Under the pieces are notes generated by a model. That model did not search any database, was not told the DNA's origin, and saw only the letters and a list, made by a program, of their open reading frames with translations. Of a stretch of 64,000 nt of DNA, positions 33,555 through 45,429 are shown one piece after another (positions within the stretch are counted from its first letter, which is position 1; each line of letters starts with the position of its first letter). The position numbers and the translations under genes were made by a program. The stretch covers positions 7,143,087 to 7,207,086 of the forward strand of contig OY365822.1 of assembly GCA_959347315.1 (NCBI GenBank). The letters run 5' to 3'. The DNA comes from Bimastos eiseni (taxonomy: Eukaryota; Annelida; Clitellata; Crassiclitellata; Lumbricidae).

Positions 33555-33899
33555 CAGTGTTTCCCAAACTTTTTGGTCGTGGGACCCATTTAGGAAAATC
33601 TTTGAATGCCCGCGACTCACCTCACAAAGGAGAACAATATTGTTTTAAAATTTAATTAGCATTTCAACATCAATTTGCAATGTATGCATTGAATATACTC
33701 GATATAATGAAGAGACTAGACTAGACTCATTGGAGTATACTATAGTGACAATACAACCAAAAAGGTCAAGAGAACAATATCATTTTTATTTTTCTGAATT
33801 TAACAGAACTATTTTTAAACAGACCTGAAGCATGGCGACCCACTTGACAAGATGCCATGACCCGATTTTGGGTCGTGACCTTTGGTTTGGGAAACACTG
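33555..33899. mobile_element. 345-bp hAT-Charlie-like MITE
   Basis: Ends CAGTGTTTCCCAAACTTTTT and, inverted, CAGTGTTTCCCAAACCAAAG, close to the known ends of Charlie-type hAT elements (CAGTGGTTCTCAAACT). Flanks CTCTAAAT and CCCTAAAC are an imperfect 8-bp duplication (6 of 8). No coding capacity. Confidence 0.8.
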
Positions 33900-35640
33900 C
33901 CCTAAACGAACCTAGACTGGCAATGGTCAGCATAGTATGAAAACAAAGCCCAGCTATGATAACAGCTATCAAACAGCACCTATGGGCTGAATCAGCATTA
34001 GAAAACAACGATCCAAGCACGAAGCAGTAATAAACGCAGGCACACCAATTAGTTAGCACACAAATCAGAACAAGAAAATTATGTATCACAACGAACCAAC
34101 ATCCAAGACTAAACGGACTGCAGACACAATGGGTAAAGCTAGCAAAAGTCGTCACCATTCCACAACTGCATAGAAGAGTAAGAGCAGTCCCTGAAGCTAA
34201 CCATGAAGGAGAAATGAACACCAAGTACTAGCGACTTCATTTTCTTAGCCTCGACTTATGAGGCTGGTCGGTCAGTTCTCCTATGCCTCGCTTTCTCATC
34301 TTCCCACTGACTGCACCACAGTCAATGTGTACCCCTTATATAAAAGCTGGCAAGGGACATGCGTGGAGCAGAAACCTTAAACCAATTTTTTGCCCTGGCA
34401 GGGATTACAACCCCCTTCAACCACTTGATCGAAAGTCTAACATGCAACCACTATGCACATGAAACAAGTTCTGTTGATCCTGAACAACTTTTATACACGA
34501 AGAACAGAAGTCCTGAAAGCAAACTGTTTGAAGCGTAAAATAGCAAGGCCACGATGAGCAAATGCACTGAGATTAAAGCAGAACGCAACAACAAATACTT
34601 GGCTAAATACAAGAGCACAGGCAAAAAACTAGCTACCACTAAAAATACTCTGTTAACGGGAACACAGCGAGATATTAGAAAACGCGTCTCTTTTTCCGCC
34701 GACAATTCACGTGAAGTAGAAGCAGCTAGGGGAGCAACACAAAAGCACAGTTTTAGTGTCACAAGACTCACAACGCTAGAAGTAGTCATCGTCATCCATT
34801 GTTTATCAATTTAGCTTTAAGATAAGATTGGGTTCGATCAATAATGTGCGCATCGTTGCACAAACTACGCAATAACAAATTGCAATCAATCAATTGACCA
34901 ATCAATCAATTGACCGATCAATCAATCAACTAACCAATCAATCAGTCAATCAGCCAACCAACCTATCAATCAATGAAACTTAATACAGCACCTCTTCAAG
35001 TAATCTACTCAGAGGCACTCCCGGTTCAACTTCGGTCATATATGACAGATTTCAGAGCGGAATAAAGATAGGGTAGAGAGTTCTTAGGCAAAAGCTGAAG
35101 ATCCAATGGGAAGCTATTCCAATACTTACATAATACACATTGATGTTAATATTGCATGTCAAACTTTGTAATTACACGGTGTCATAATTATACAGTAATG
35201 TTAATGTTGCGTGATCATTGTAATGGACCAACGTTTAATTCACATGATTAGATCAATGTACAGTGATCGTTTCATGCTTATAAAATCATCAGACGTGACA
35301 TGATCAATAGCAATTCAACAAAAATGTAATGCAATGGTCAAGAAATGAGAATTTCCTCCAATCAAAAAATAAAACACTCTGCAAACTGAAAGCTGGGGAT
35401 AAAATCATGGAAAGAATCCGCACTTTCCTCAGATCTATTGAAAATGCCGCAACAATATTGCAGTGTTCATTATCGCACACGTACATTAAAAACAATGACT
35501 TAGAACCCAGAAATTATGGTCACATGTTTATGGTTACGGACCCTGGTCATGATCATGGTTCATCGAAGCAGCATTACAACCCTTATTTCAATTGAATTAT
35601 GATCTACAGTTTGCAGGACTTGAATTTTAAATCTGAACAC
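33900..35640. other. Intergenic, no supported gene
   Basis: Contains a hydrophobic minus-strand frame (34,224 to about 33,900) and frames on both strands at 34,450-34,814, none with family motifs. A TATATAAAAG box lies at about 34,337. At 34,900-35,040 there is a minus-oriented LINE tail (CAATCAATCAA arrays, GCACCTCTTCAAG, CTCAGAGGCACTC). Confidence 0.4.
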
Positions 35641-35712
35641 AACAGTTAAAGGACTACAGGGAGGAAAAATAGAACAGCATCAATCATTGGAGGGGGAGAT
35701 AAGACAACAGCC

Positions 35713-35714
<2 letters not shown>

Positions 35715-35760
<46 letters not shown>

Positions 35761-35815
35761 GGAGAGTGAGATAAAGAGAGAGAGAGTGAGAGAGAGAAAG
35801 GGAGAGAGATCCAGA
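35715..35815. repeat. (GA)n microsatellite
   Basis: AG-dinucleotide run from about 35,717, interrupted in its second half. Confidence 0.95.
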
Positions 35816-36364
35816 GATACGCTACATGAAAACGAACTAACGTAAAGCTTTCGGACTTCGCAATAAATATCGGCGTGCTCAAAATACTTTGCGACGGGTT
35901 TGTAGAAATTGACTTAAACGCAGCAGAAAAATATATAAAAGACAATAAAAACAGTTAACGGAAGAGATGCATGCAAGGCAACAAATTTATATATGGTGCA
36001 ATATGCTGAAGAAATCTTGCAAGAGATATACCAAGGCCTGGACTGTAGTCAACCTATTCCACAGAAGCAATTAGTGATGTGATCTTACACTAGACATGCG
36101 AGGGTGGGTGGTCGTCAAGTCCTTTCCCTTGCCGTCACATGTTCCCATCGACAGTGTTCTATCGTTTAACGTCAGAGTTACATGCACGAACAGAAATTCT
36201 GAAGTATTGTTTGAACTAAAGCATTCATCTGCTGCCGATTCAAGTGCTCATGAGTAATTGGTAATTGTAAACTTATGAATTTATATAGCAGCTCTTCAAG
36301 AGACACTCATAGAGGCCGGGGTAGGAAATGGGTAGCTCTTTCATCATGGGAGTAACTAAACTTA

Positions 36365-36475
36365 TGATTAACCAATCAGTTAGGCAGCTTGCCAACTAAC
36401 TCGATTAATCAATCAGTTAGGCAGCTTGCCAACTCACTCGATTAATCAATCAGTTAGGCAGCTTGCCAACTAACC
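36365..36475. repeat. 37-bp tandem repeat, three units
   Basis: Near-perfect units containing CAGTTAGGCAGCTTGCCAAC and CTCGATTAATCAAT, just downstream of gene D. Confidence 0.9.
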
Positions 36476-36678
36476 AACCAACCAATCAACCAGTCAGTCA
36501 GTCAATCAGTCTGTATTCAATTAACCAACCAATCAATAAACCAACCAATTAATCAAAGTCCACTTGGTATATCTCTCCACTGAGAAAGCAACAGCAAACA
36601 AGGTTACACGAGAAAAGCGTCTGTAGCGAATATTCAGCCGTATAATACAGAGAGCTCGGTCGCCTCGCGTCATCCACC

Positions 36679-36830
36679 TCAGATGACGTTCGACTGCTTC
36701 ATCTGGAAGATGGCAAGTATTCCAGCGATGAAGGTGAAGACGGCGCCAATGACGCAGAAGGCAAACGACCAGTTCAGCTCGGCCTGATGCTTCGCTCCGA
36801 AGATTATGAACCCAATAACCATGAAGACAA
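36679..36830 (-). CDS. Tetraspan PMP22/claudin-like protein D, exon 3 (C-terminal)
   Basis: After acceptor TTTATTTTAG, phase 1: VVFMVIGFIIFGAKHQ (transmembrane segment 3), LNWSFAFCVIGAVFTFIAG (segment 4), ending QMKQSNVI and TGA. The frame continues upstream to an ATG at 36,867, but that part is intron. Confidence 0.87.
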
Positions 36831-36954
36831 CTAAAATAAAACAAAAATCAACCAAACCACAAATCAATCAATCAACCAACCAATCAATTAATCATCTGTC
36901 GATGGATCGATCGACCGACCAATTAATCAACCAACCAATCAACCAATCAATCAA

Positions 36955-37130
36955 TCAAACTTAATACAACGTCTCTTCAAGAAATCTACTCAGAGGTCTA
37001 ACCTCTGCAAAATAAGACAGATTTCAGAGAGGCATATAAAGTGGGACAGAGGGTCCTAGGCAAGAGCCAAAGATCCAGTGGGAGGCCATTCCATGCGATT
37101 GGGCCACAACCGAAAAAGCACAATACTTCA
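36955..37130 (-). repeat. LINE 3' tail in gene D intron 2
   Basis: Minus-oriented: CAATCAAACTTAATACAACG, CTCTTCAAGAAATCTACTCAG, then GTGGGAGGCCATTCCATGCG-type words seen also near 35,100 and 50,940. The next stretch (37,130-37,930) shows no gene; it ends in ATTCATTC-type repeats (about 37,690-37,925). Confidence 0.6.
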
Positions 37131-37937
37131 TCATAGAGGTCCGAGAGGAAGGGTGAAGAAGAGGACCCTGCGAGGCAGAGCGCAGCATCCTGCCAGCATT
37201 TCTATTAGCTGCAGCAGGAGAGCAAACTCCCTAAGAAGCAGGTGCAACAACTCAAAAGGCAGCGACCGAAGTTTTTCTAAATGCAATTCACTGGTATCCA
37301 ATGTAAAATATCCCACATATAGGCAGACACTAGAATCCCTGATCATCACCATCATCATCACCATCGCTAATCATTGCCCTTTTAAGTCACGGTAGAAACG
37401 AGTCCATGTAATGAGGTAGAAATGATATCATGTAATGAAGAAAAATTAGTTTAGTGTTGAAAATGATTTAGGCCCTGAAATTATTTCGCCTCGAGGTTGC
37501 GTTGGCAAAATTAGTTGCATGACGTGCTGGTCGCCTTGCATAGCTGCCGACAGTCATATTTGACTCCTGTAATAACTTGTGATCATACTGCAGCAGTCAG
37601 TTTGAAACTAAATAAACCTATTATTACTACTAATTCTATTATCATTATTACTAATTATAATTATTATTACTATTAATCACAGCTTTTTAAAATCCTTTCA
37701 TTCATTCACTCGTCCATAACTACAGCGATGCATTAATTCAGTCGTCCATTCATCCATGCATTCAAACATTCACTCGTCCCTTTGTTTGACCGTCCATTTT
37801 CATCAACTAATCTAATCGTACACTTGTTAAATCATTCACTCATTCATTTACTCAATCACCATTCATCCCATTATTCACATGTCCATTCATTCATTCCATC
37901 ATTCATTCAGTGTGTTCATTCGTTCATCGGTTCTAAC

Positions 37938-38090
37938 CTCCAATGAATGCCAGGCAGGTGAACGCCTTGATCAGATCGTTCTTACTCATTGACAGCGAAT
38001 GAATGAACATGTATAGGAAGATCGTGATCAGACTGGCGATCAGGATTATCAAACCGATCGTCATCATAGCCTGCACCGCCTTGAACCAGT
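37938..38090 (-). CDS. Tetraspan PMP22/claudin-like protein D, exon 2
   Basis: 153 bases (two codons longer than in A-C), acceptor GTTTTTTCAG, donor GTTAGAAC, phase 1 to phase 1. Encodes DWFKAVQAMMT, transmembrane segment 2 (IGLIILIASLITIFLYMF), loop SMSKNDLIKAF and LAFIGG. It has no ATG of its own near the 5' end. Confidence 0.85.
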
Positions 38091-38158
38091 CTGAAAAAAC
38101 AACCTTCTGATGATTACAAAACTAAACTCACAGGTTGAGAACAATAAAGCGTTTAGAC

Positions 38159-38472
38159 CAGAAGTGTCACAGAGCCCGCCTGTTTCCCATTTCTGGCTCG
38201 CTGATATTTCTGGTCCACGGAGCAATGTCCAAAGACAACACAATTGAGAATAAAAGGTCTAATTTGTCATTTTTAAACCTTTATGAGTACTATGTAATGT
38301 GTATAATTGATAATGCATATCTGAATCACGCTTTCAAGGCCCAATTCAACTGTTTATATGGCCCCCTCTGAGATAATTAAATCATTTCCTCATGAGCCTT
38401 CGGCACTCTGGCCCGCCACTTGCTGGAAAATATTGGCACTGGCCCGCCATCACAAAAACGTTTTACACCCTA
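38159..38472. mobile_element. hAT-like MITE, copy 1 (314 bp)
   Basis: Ends CAGAAGTGTCAC and, inverted, TAGGGTGTAAAA; flanks GTTTAGAC and GTCTAGAC match at 7 of 8 bases. Internal words GGCCCCCTCTGAGA, TGGCCCGCCA and AATTTGTCATTTTTAA are shared with 43,898-44,213 and, in part, with 59,120-59,190. In gene D intron 1. Confidence 0.75.
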
Positions 38473-38544
38473 GTCTAGACAAAACCCAACTTACTTCTAT
38501 GGGAAACACTTGTTCCTTTACCTATGTAAACAGCCAATGCCAAT

Positions 38545-38820
38545 AGAACCGTAAACAAGTATTACCTTCACCTCCGTAAACAGGTGTTACCGTCACCTCT
38601 GTAAGCAAGTGTCTGGCCTTCTCTTAGTAAACGAGCATTACCTTCACCATTGCAAACAGGCGTTCCCTTCACCTCTGTAAACAAGTGTTACCTTCACTGC
38701 TGTAAACAAGCATTACCTTCACCTCTGTAAACAAGCATTACCTTCACCTATGTAAGCAAGCTTTACAGTCCCCTCTGTAAGTAAGCGTTAACTTCACCTC
38801 TGTAAACTAGTGTTTTACCT
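38545..38820 (+). repeat. 26-bp minisatellite in gene D intron 1
   Basis: About ten diverged units near TTACCTTCACCTCTGTAAAC followed by AAGTG. Confidence 0.85.
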
Positions 38821-38948
38821 TCCCTCAGAAAACGAGCTTAACATCTTTACAGCGCTCATGAGCTCAAATCTAAGGGGCTTTCGAACGAAACACAGCAGTC
38901 GCACCACGAAGGAGCTTAGTACTACAATCAATGCAAAAAGAACCTTAC

Positions 38949-39135
38949 CAGCTGAGTAGGCGTTGGTCTGAGAGTTACAGGTCGCCCACAGGCCGATCCA
39001 TTTCGAATAGTAAGGAACGTACTCCCATCCGACCGTTGCAAAGCCCAGGACGTAGAAAATGACGGCTATGAGAATCGTCCAGAAGATTCCACCGGACAGA
39101 CCATGTAGACCGATCTCGTGGGTAGCTATCGGCAT
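38949..39135 (-). CDS. Tetraspan PMP22/claudin-like protein D, exon 1 (start)
   Basis: First coding exon of gene D. The full model (39,135-38,949, 38,090-37,938, 36,830-36,679) gives 163 residues. Start MPIATHEIGLHG is chosen because gene C begins MPTGAEVRNP at the same distance before segment 1; an in-frame ATG at 39,168 is the alternative. Transmembrane segment 1 (IFWTILIAVIFYVLGF) is followed by GWEYVPYYSKWIGLWATC, the W...W-GLW-x2-C signature with only one cysteine. Donor GTAAGG, phase 1. Gene D is most like gene C. No regulator site recognised upstream. Confidence 0.85.
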
Positions 39136-39179
39136 TATGACGTTGACGGAAGAGGAAATACTGATCAACTAATATCTGT

Positions 39180-39560
39180 AATTAAACGTCTTTTATTACA
39201 ATCGTTTTTATTAATTAGAGTGATTAATTATAGTAATTAATCAATGCAATTAATTAAGGTAATAAATAAATAAAAAGAATCAATAAAGGTGATGTACAAT
39301 AGTAATTAACTAAAGTGATTAATTAAAGTAATTAATTTTATATCATTAATTAAAGTCAGCGATTAGTCAGTAATCAATTTAATCAAGAACAGTAATTAAT
39401 CCAAGCAAACAGTTAAATTAGTTTAAAATAGTTAAAATATTTGCTTAAAGTATGTAATCAAACTACTTAATTAGAGTCATTAACCAAAGTGATAATTAGT
39501 GCAATTAATTAAAAATATTGATCAATGTAATTAATTAATTAATAGAATCTGTAACGGTAA
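39180..39560. repeat. AATTAATTAA-type low-complexity DNA
   Basis: Diverged (TTAATTAAAGTAA)-type repeats upstream of gene D; no gene. Confidence 0.7.
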
Positions 39561-39629
39561 ATTTAAACGGCACTGAAGTCAAATCATTTTGGTTGTTCAC
39601 CATTCGCCAGATGGCTTCTGATTTAACAA

Positions 39630-40020
39630 CACCTTGAATATGTTACATGCAATGTCTAAAACCAGGGATTTGTAAAATTCCTATGCAATTTGTAAAACTC
39701 TACCCTAACCCTACACGAACCCTGACTCTAGTCCTAACTTTAACCCTAACCAAAACCCTAAATCAAGGATGTGGTTTTTAGTGTTAGGCAGTGTGTAAAA
39801 TCCCCAATTTAGGATTGGGGTAGGATTCAAGGTTAGAGTTCGGATTAACCTTAGGGTCAGAGGTGTCCAGATAAGGAGGGGTGAGTCCGGAGGAAAATGC
39901 CTCCAGTTTTTTGTAGGGGGTATTTTTGAGACAGAGGAGTTTGCCTCAGTCACTCAGAGGAGGGGGGATTAACGCCCCTGCATAGGGCTAGGGTAAGGTC
40001 GGGGCAGAGTTTTACAAATT
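39630..40020. repeat. Transposon pieces with telomere-like words
   Basis: ATATGTTACATGCAATGTCT resembles the left end of the palindromic element at 52,782. CCCTAACC words at 39,700-39,765 and GGTTAGGG-like words later look telomeric but are irregular. 39,870-39,990 (GTCCGGAGG...GGATTAACGCCCCTG) is homologous to 44,405-44,555. Confidence 0.5.
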
Positions 40021-40184
40021 ACCACCCAACAATCATTTCAATCAGCCAGACACCTGCTTGTAGGCTTACATTTTTTTTGGAAAGCAACATCTAGACTCAA
40101 CAAGATATCTAAATAGTGGACTACTCGTGGTATCGGCATGATTGGCAAACTGTGAATTCGGTATAACTCTCGCACATATGCACG

Positions 40185-40486
40185 CACAGGAACACACACA
40201 GGAACACACACAGGAACAAACACAGGAACACACACAGGAACACACACACAAAGAGACACGCGTACGTACATACATACACATATACATTCATACACATATA
40301 CATACATACATACACACATGCACACATACATACACGCACACATACATACATACATATAAACATAGGCAAAGCGAACACAATTACTCATACACACTTTAAG
40401 AGTCCTGCGTCTGACAACTGTTGATATGCAGACATGCAACAGACGTGCACACAGTAACACACACACGCACTCGCACATACATACTT

Positions 40487-40522
<36 letters not shown>

Positions 40523-40665
40523 ACACATATACACACATATACACACACACACACATACACACACACACACATACACACACACACACATACACACACATAC
40601 ACACACACACACATACACACACACACACACACATACACATACACACACGCGCGCACCCGCACATA
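40185..40665. repeat. (CA)n / (CATA)n microsatellites
   Basis: ACACACAGGA units, then CATACA and long CA runs. All Thr-His or Cys-Val frames here are artefacts. Confidence 0.95.
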
Positions 40666-41040
40666 CTTCTAAGGTCCGCCTTTGACTGGCATCTATTGAT
40701 ATAGACCTATCGTATTTCAATTGTATGTGTTATAGGCAGAGGGACGGTAGGAATGTCAAAGCAAGTCCCTGAGTCTTAATTTCAGAACAAAAGGATATAA
40801 CGGACAAAGCACAAATTGAGGGAGAGATATTAAGAAGGACAAACACGTGCAGGGAGAGATACTGAGCAGAACGAACAGATGCTGGTAGGAGGGGGTGGGG
40901 GGTTATAGAAATCTGAACCTAAAGACCTCAAAACGTCATTCACCAACAGCAGTCACACTTTCAGTCGTCGGAATAGAGAAGGATGGATCAGTGGTACCTT
41001 CCTTGCTCCCAGACTGACTTCGTGTCTATTGTCTAGCAAT

Positions 41041-41135
41041 CTCCTCTCTGTCTGCTTGCCTGCCTGCCTGCCTGTGTGCACAATACAATTCCCTCTCTGT
41101 CTGTCTCTTTGCCCTGTTTATCTGTATGTTTGCCC

Positions 41136-41175
<40 letters not shown>

Positions 41176-41225
41176 AACCATTTAGACAAATCCGTTGTCA
41201 ACTTTATCATCTACCTACTCGGATG
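41041..41225. repeat. (CTGT/CTGC)n array with conserved right flank
   Basis: Ends CTGTCTGTCTATCAACC and continues AAATCCGTTGTCAACTTTAT. The same flank follows the CTGT array at 45,430-45,640 (AAATCCGTTGTCAATTTCTT), so the microsatellite belongs to a mobile repeat. Confidence 0.75.
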
Positions 41226-41229
41226 ACCC

Positions 41230-41440
41230 AGTTGAAAAATAACAAGAACCACGGATAAGAACTATCAAGCATGGGGGTCGGTAATAAGCAGAGGCAGCGA
41301 TCCCAGGGAGCCGAGGGAGACTAGTCCCCCCATTTTCTACAGAGAGGGAACATGTTATACATGTGTCCCCACATTTCCTACCCCTCTCATTGGGTGTCCC
41401 ACACATGTCAGACGAGATCTCCGCCTCTGGTAAGGAGGTC
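41230..41440. repeat. Interspersed repeat, partner of 59,850-59,960
   Basis: Words GACTAGTCCCCCC, TACAGAGAGGGAA and TACCCCTCTCATTGGGTGTC recur at 59,865-59,955 in an SRRM1 intron. Class unknown. Confidence 0.55.
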
Positions 41441-41939
41441 ATAATTCAACCATGAACAGCCTGTCTACCATTTATAAGAAATCTAATGGTCCAACTCTAC
41501 CACCAGTTTCGTGATGGAATTCTAAGGAGATGATTAAACAGAAGCCTGTCTTAACAATCAAAGTGGGGCAGTTCTTCTTTTCGATATCGCCTCTCAATAG
41601 ATTCAAGCCTCCTCCGCATGCATTTACAAAAATAATCCATAAGACATAAATCAAGTTTATCGACAGACCATCAGAAAAATGAGAACAATATTACATATAA
41701 AAACGAACACAGGCGTACACAGCTATTACACACACGCACATACGAAACTGTACATATGCAAATATACATACAGACAAATACATGCATACAAACACACATA
41801 CGAAAGCAGTGCACCTACACAATACCTAGGATACCATGTCAAGTAGATCAATAGGCCAACGGAAAAACCGAACACAACCATACATGATCAAACGACATTG
41901 CATATGAAAAACAAACACTGATATAAATGTATATGCAGA

Positions 41940-41998
41940 AATATACATGCCACTAAATACAGACAGACACACACACACACACACACAACATACATACA

Positions 41999-42032
<34 letters not shown>

Positions 42033-42310
42033 CATACATATATACATACATACATACATACATACACATGCATACACACATACACACATACATACATACA
42101 TATATACATACACGCATGCATACATACATACATACATACATACACATACATACATGCATACATACATACATACATACACATGCATACACACATACATACA
42201 TACATATATACATACACGCATGCATGCATACATACATACATACATGCATACATACATACATACATACATACACGCATACATGCATACATACATACATACA
42301 TACATAAAAA
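41940..42310. repeat. (CATA)n microsatellite
   Basis: Long CATACATA array with CATG and CACA variants, after a short CA run. Confidence 0.95.
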
Positions 42311-42438
42311 ACAGGCCAACAACAATAGGCCTACCTAGGATACATGTAGATGCGTAGTTCTTGAACTTCTTGCCAGCCTTTATATCGGAAAACAATAGCA
42401 TTGCCCGTGGGCATTGATGATCGAGGCATTGATGTTTT

Positions 42439-42489
42439 ATGTCAATCTAGGGCACCTGGTCTGTGAGACCAGGTGCCTTAGATTGACAT
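42439..42489. repeat. 24-bp-arm hairpin with 3-base loop
   Basis: Left arm 42,439-42,462 (starts ATGTCAATCTA, ends CACCTGGTCT), loop GTG, right arm 42,466-42,489. Only one mismatch, which would be a G-U pair in one transcript strand. Not part of any repeat recognised here. Confidence 0.9.
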
Positions 42490-42494
42490 GAATA

Positions 42495-43370
42495 AATTTC
42501 TACACTCCTACAGGTAAATAGAAGTTTGGAGATAAAGCCTACGATTACGATCTTAATGAACAGCATGTCATAACTGACAATCCGCTTCGATTTTTTTCGA
42601 TTCAACACTAATATTTTACACCATATGGGCGCCTGACAGGCAGCAACACAGCGTGTGACCATTGAACTCTAGTTACAACAAGGCTCGCTAGGGGGCACGC
42701 GGAACTGACATTAATAAAACTAATCGCTCCGCCCGATACATTTAGTCGGCCATGTAAAAAAGTGCCGCTAAAGATTTCTACAACGACCCTAGAACAAGAG
42801 TTACAAGACGGCTATAAAATAGATCCGAACGGGTGCTATTTTCTTACAGCGGAACATGGACAACGGAAACGTTTGAGAGAGAAGCCGACTTAAGAAAGGC
42901 AGAGAGCAGTGATGAATGACTCTTTAAGCTAGGAATACTATAGAACACTGAACGAGAAGAAGATACAGAAGATGGCACAATCGATCACCTTAGCACTATA
43001 TTAATGTTTTAAACGTCAGTTTCTAAAACCAACACATATACACTTACAAAATGAGGGTTTATAGCGCATGGGAACCGGAGAAAAAACAGTAGTCAACTCG
43101 TTCACCTACCTCTCTCAACATAAACTGTATACAGCTGGGCTAAAAATACCCGACCTCGACTACATACCAAGCAGACCCACCTCACCGCGCATGCGTGGGA
43201 GCAGGCACTGGCTCCTCCTAGCGTCTAAATGATTATACATTTATACAACACGTGTTTATGTGTTTAGGCGGACACCGTATACCCTCTTCTGTATAAGTAT
43301 GGGAAAGTCATACAAACAAAATGATCACAAATAATTTGAGTAATTTAAGTACGTGCAGAGATGGATTAAT
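42495..43370. other. Intergenic, no gene seen
   Basis: Mixed-composition DNA without splice-supported frames or clear repeats. Confidence 0.4.
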
Positions 43371-43379
43371 GATAATTGT

Positions 43380-43381
<2 letters not shown>

Positions 43382-43413
<32 letters not shown>

Positions 43414-43485
43414 AGTATATATATATATACTGACTTTTATAATATATATATATATAGAACTATATATATATATATTATGAGATGG
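43382..43485. repeat. (AT)n runs with a perfect palindrome
   Basis: Within it GTCAGTATATATATATACTGAC-type dyad symmetry near 43,411-43,435. Confidence 0.9.
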
Positions 43486-43897
43486 GCAATTGGGCGTGTC
43501 CCGCCCCTGCCCTGTTGCCATAGTAACCGATGAATCACGTTTTTGCTCCTAGTTAAACCCAGATGCCTATCTCCTACTCTTGATCCTCCTCCTCTTCCTT
43601 CCTCCTCCTCATCCTCCTCTCTTTATCCCTTCTCCCAGCCAGCCCTTCGTCGGCTGCAGACGAATTCTCCGGCTAACGCCTCCTTCTCCTAGCATCAATT
43701 ATTGGCCTATACCCACGAGCCCCAACCGCCGAGCACGCACAACGTCGCCCGTACACAACAGGTCCGTGTGGACTGCTAGACAAACGAACAAATGAACCAA
43801 AAATCACTGCAACAGGTTCGTCTAGGGCAAAGGTGATCGTAATCTCAACATTTCCACAACGCACACAACAGCGAAGTCGCGGGAACCAGCTTATCCA

Positions 43898-44213
43898 CGG
43901 GGTTGTCAAAGAGGCTACCCGCGGGCCATTTCTAGCCCGCCGACAATATATTTCTGGCCCGCGGAGCCTTGTCTAAAGACAAAAAAAATTGAGAATAATA
44001 GGTTTAATTTGTCATTTTAAGGCTTTCTGAGTTTGCTTTGATGTTTGTAATTGATAATTCGTATCAGATAATCAGAATACCATTATCAGAGCCAAATTCA
44101 ACTGTTTGTATGGCCCCCTCTGAGATTCAAATCCCATTTTCCTTAGGCACTCTTGCCCGCCACTGGAAATATTGCCACTGGCCCACAATCCTAAAAATGT
44201 CTGACACCTCGGG
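43898..44213. mobile_element. hAT-like MITE, copy 2
   Basis: Homologous over its length to 38,159-38,472 (TTGTCAAAGAG start; GGCCCCCTCTGAGA, CTTGCCCGCCACTGG; end GTCTGACACCTCGG). Target duplication not clear. Confidence 0.7.
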
Positions 44214-44404
44214 TCCAGAGCAAAGAATCGAATTCCGCTCGGCTTTGTAGCAGGAATTTGGAGGTCCATGGCACGTTCTCTGCTGCTCGGCCAAATGACA
44301 CGATGCAAGAAGTTGCAGTGCTGGCACAATCTGTGCTGACACAATCAGTGCTGGCACAATCTTGCTGAACTCAGTGTGTTATTTATTCAACAAGGTATCA
44401 AGCA

Positions 44405-44555
44405 CAGGCGGTCAGATAGGGGGATAGTCCGGAGGCTAATGCCTCCAATTTCAGGTAGGGGGACATCTTTTGCGTCTTAGGGGGAATACCTTGCCTTCCT
44501 GGCACGTGGGACACGTTTGCCTCCATCACTCTGAGGGGATTGACGCCCCTGATAT
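44405..44555. repeat. Interspersed repeat, partner of 39,870-39,990
   Basis: GTCCGGAGGCTAATGCCTCC, TTTGCCTCCATCACTCTGAG and GGATTGACGCCCCTG match the earlier copy in the same order. Confidence 0.6.
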
Positions 44556-44724
44556 CAAGGACAACATACATCATATGATGAACACCACGACGTGATCCCC
44601 CCACGACTTTGGCCGGGCACCGGAATGGAACGAAAGACTTGGCTATGGCGGACTTGATTTCACAGGCCTCCTTGGCGTGGCTTTTGTGGCGCTGAGACAT
44701 TATCTAAGATTTACATTACTTTAC

Positions 44725-45010
44725 ATTGTCTGTTCTTCTTTGGCTAACATTCCCTCAGCGCATCCATTACAAAACCGCATCTCTTATTCATGCACACAAC
44801 GCACTTCAAACCTCTCAGGCATCTCACATTTGCCACCTGCTCATCATCCAGCCACCTAGGTCTACTCACTCTTCACAACTCACATTCTTATCTCGGCCTC
44901 GATTCAGCAGTCTCTGCTTCCGATCATTAGCCTATGCCGCACCAGCTCTAATAAACGAACTCTCAAAAGATCCTCCACTGTTTGCATATTCATATATGCA
45001 GTAGCACCGT
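44725..45010 (+). pseudogene. LINE ORF2 C-terminal relic
   Basis: RIHYKTASLIHAHNALQTS, then HSSQLTFLSRPR and SLAYAAPALINELSKDPP match the order of the last region of L2/CR1-type ORF2 (RI-YK, L--PR, R-F--AAP-LWN-LP). Short and diverged. Confidence 0.6.
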
Positions 45011-45229
45011 GATTTCTCCACGGCTTGACCTCCCCGATAGTTTGCGTCCAATGCTACTAAAAGCAGTCCACAGCCACGAAGTCATCCATCCTCACCCGTG
45101 TGTTTCCGCTCCAACCACTGGATTAAGCTGTAAACATCAACAGCTCTTCTGCTGACTCTATGTGAATGCTTCCCTAACTGTTTGTATCACTCTGCATCTA
45201 TCCACGCGTCTTCCCGCCTGTGAAGTGTA

Positions 45230-45290
45230 GTGTAGTAGTAGCAGTTTAATATTTTTATTTTATATTTTATATATTTTATATTTTATTTTA
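45230..45290. repeat. (TTTTATAT)n low-complexity run
   Basis: TTTTATATTTTATATATTTTAT-type sequence. Confidence 0.85.
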
Positions 45291-45429
45291 CACTGTGTGC
45301 TAACAAATATCATGCGCGTTGCCCTCCTCCTTTATCCAGCCTTGGGACTGGCACTGTGAGAGTGTAAACAGTGGAGGAGGTTTACTTTCCAATAAACTAT
45401 ATTATAGTCTTTCCAACTGTGAAGTCATC

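Noticed and set aside
33900..34224. Hydrophobic minus-strand frame (starts MVFISPSWLASG) that looks like a multi-pass membrane protein
   Set aside because: No family motif, no similarity to the four tetraspans, its end is supplied by a hAT-like MITE, and no splice or paralogue support. The TATATAAAAG box upstream is equally good in both directions.
34451..34814. Overlapping frames on both strands between the tetraspan genes
   Set aside because: Neither has a recognisable domain or conserved copy; likely chance.
39690..39860. Interstitial telomere
   Set aside because: CCCTAA words are irregular and sit in a transposon-like repeat that recurs at 52,782; no true TTAGGG array.
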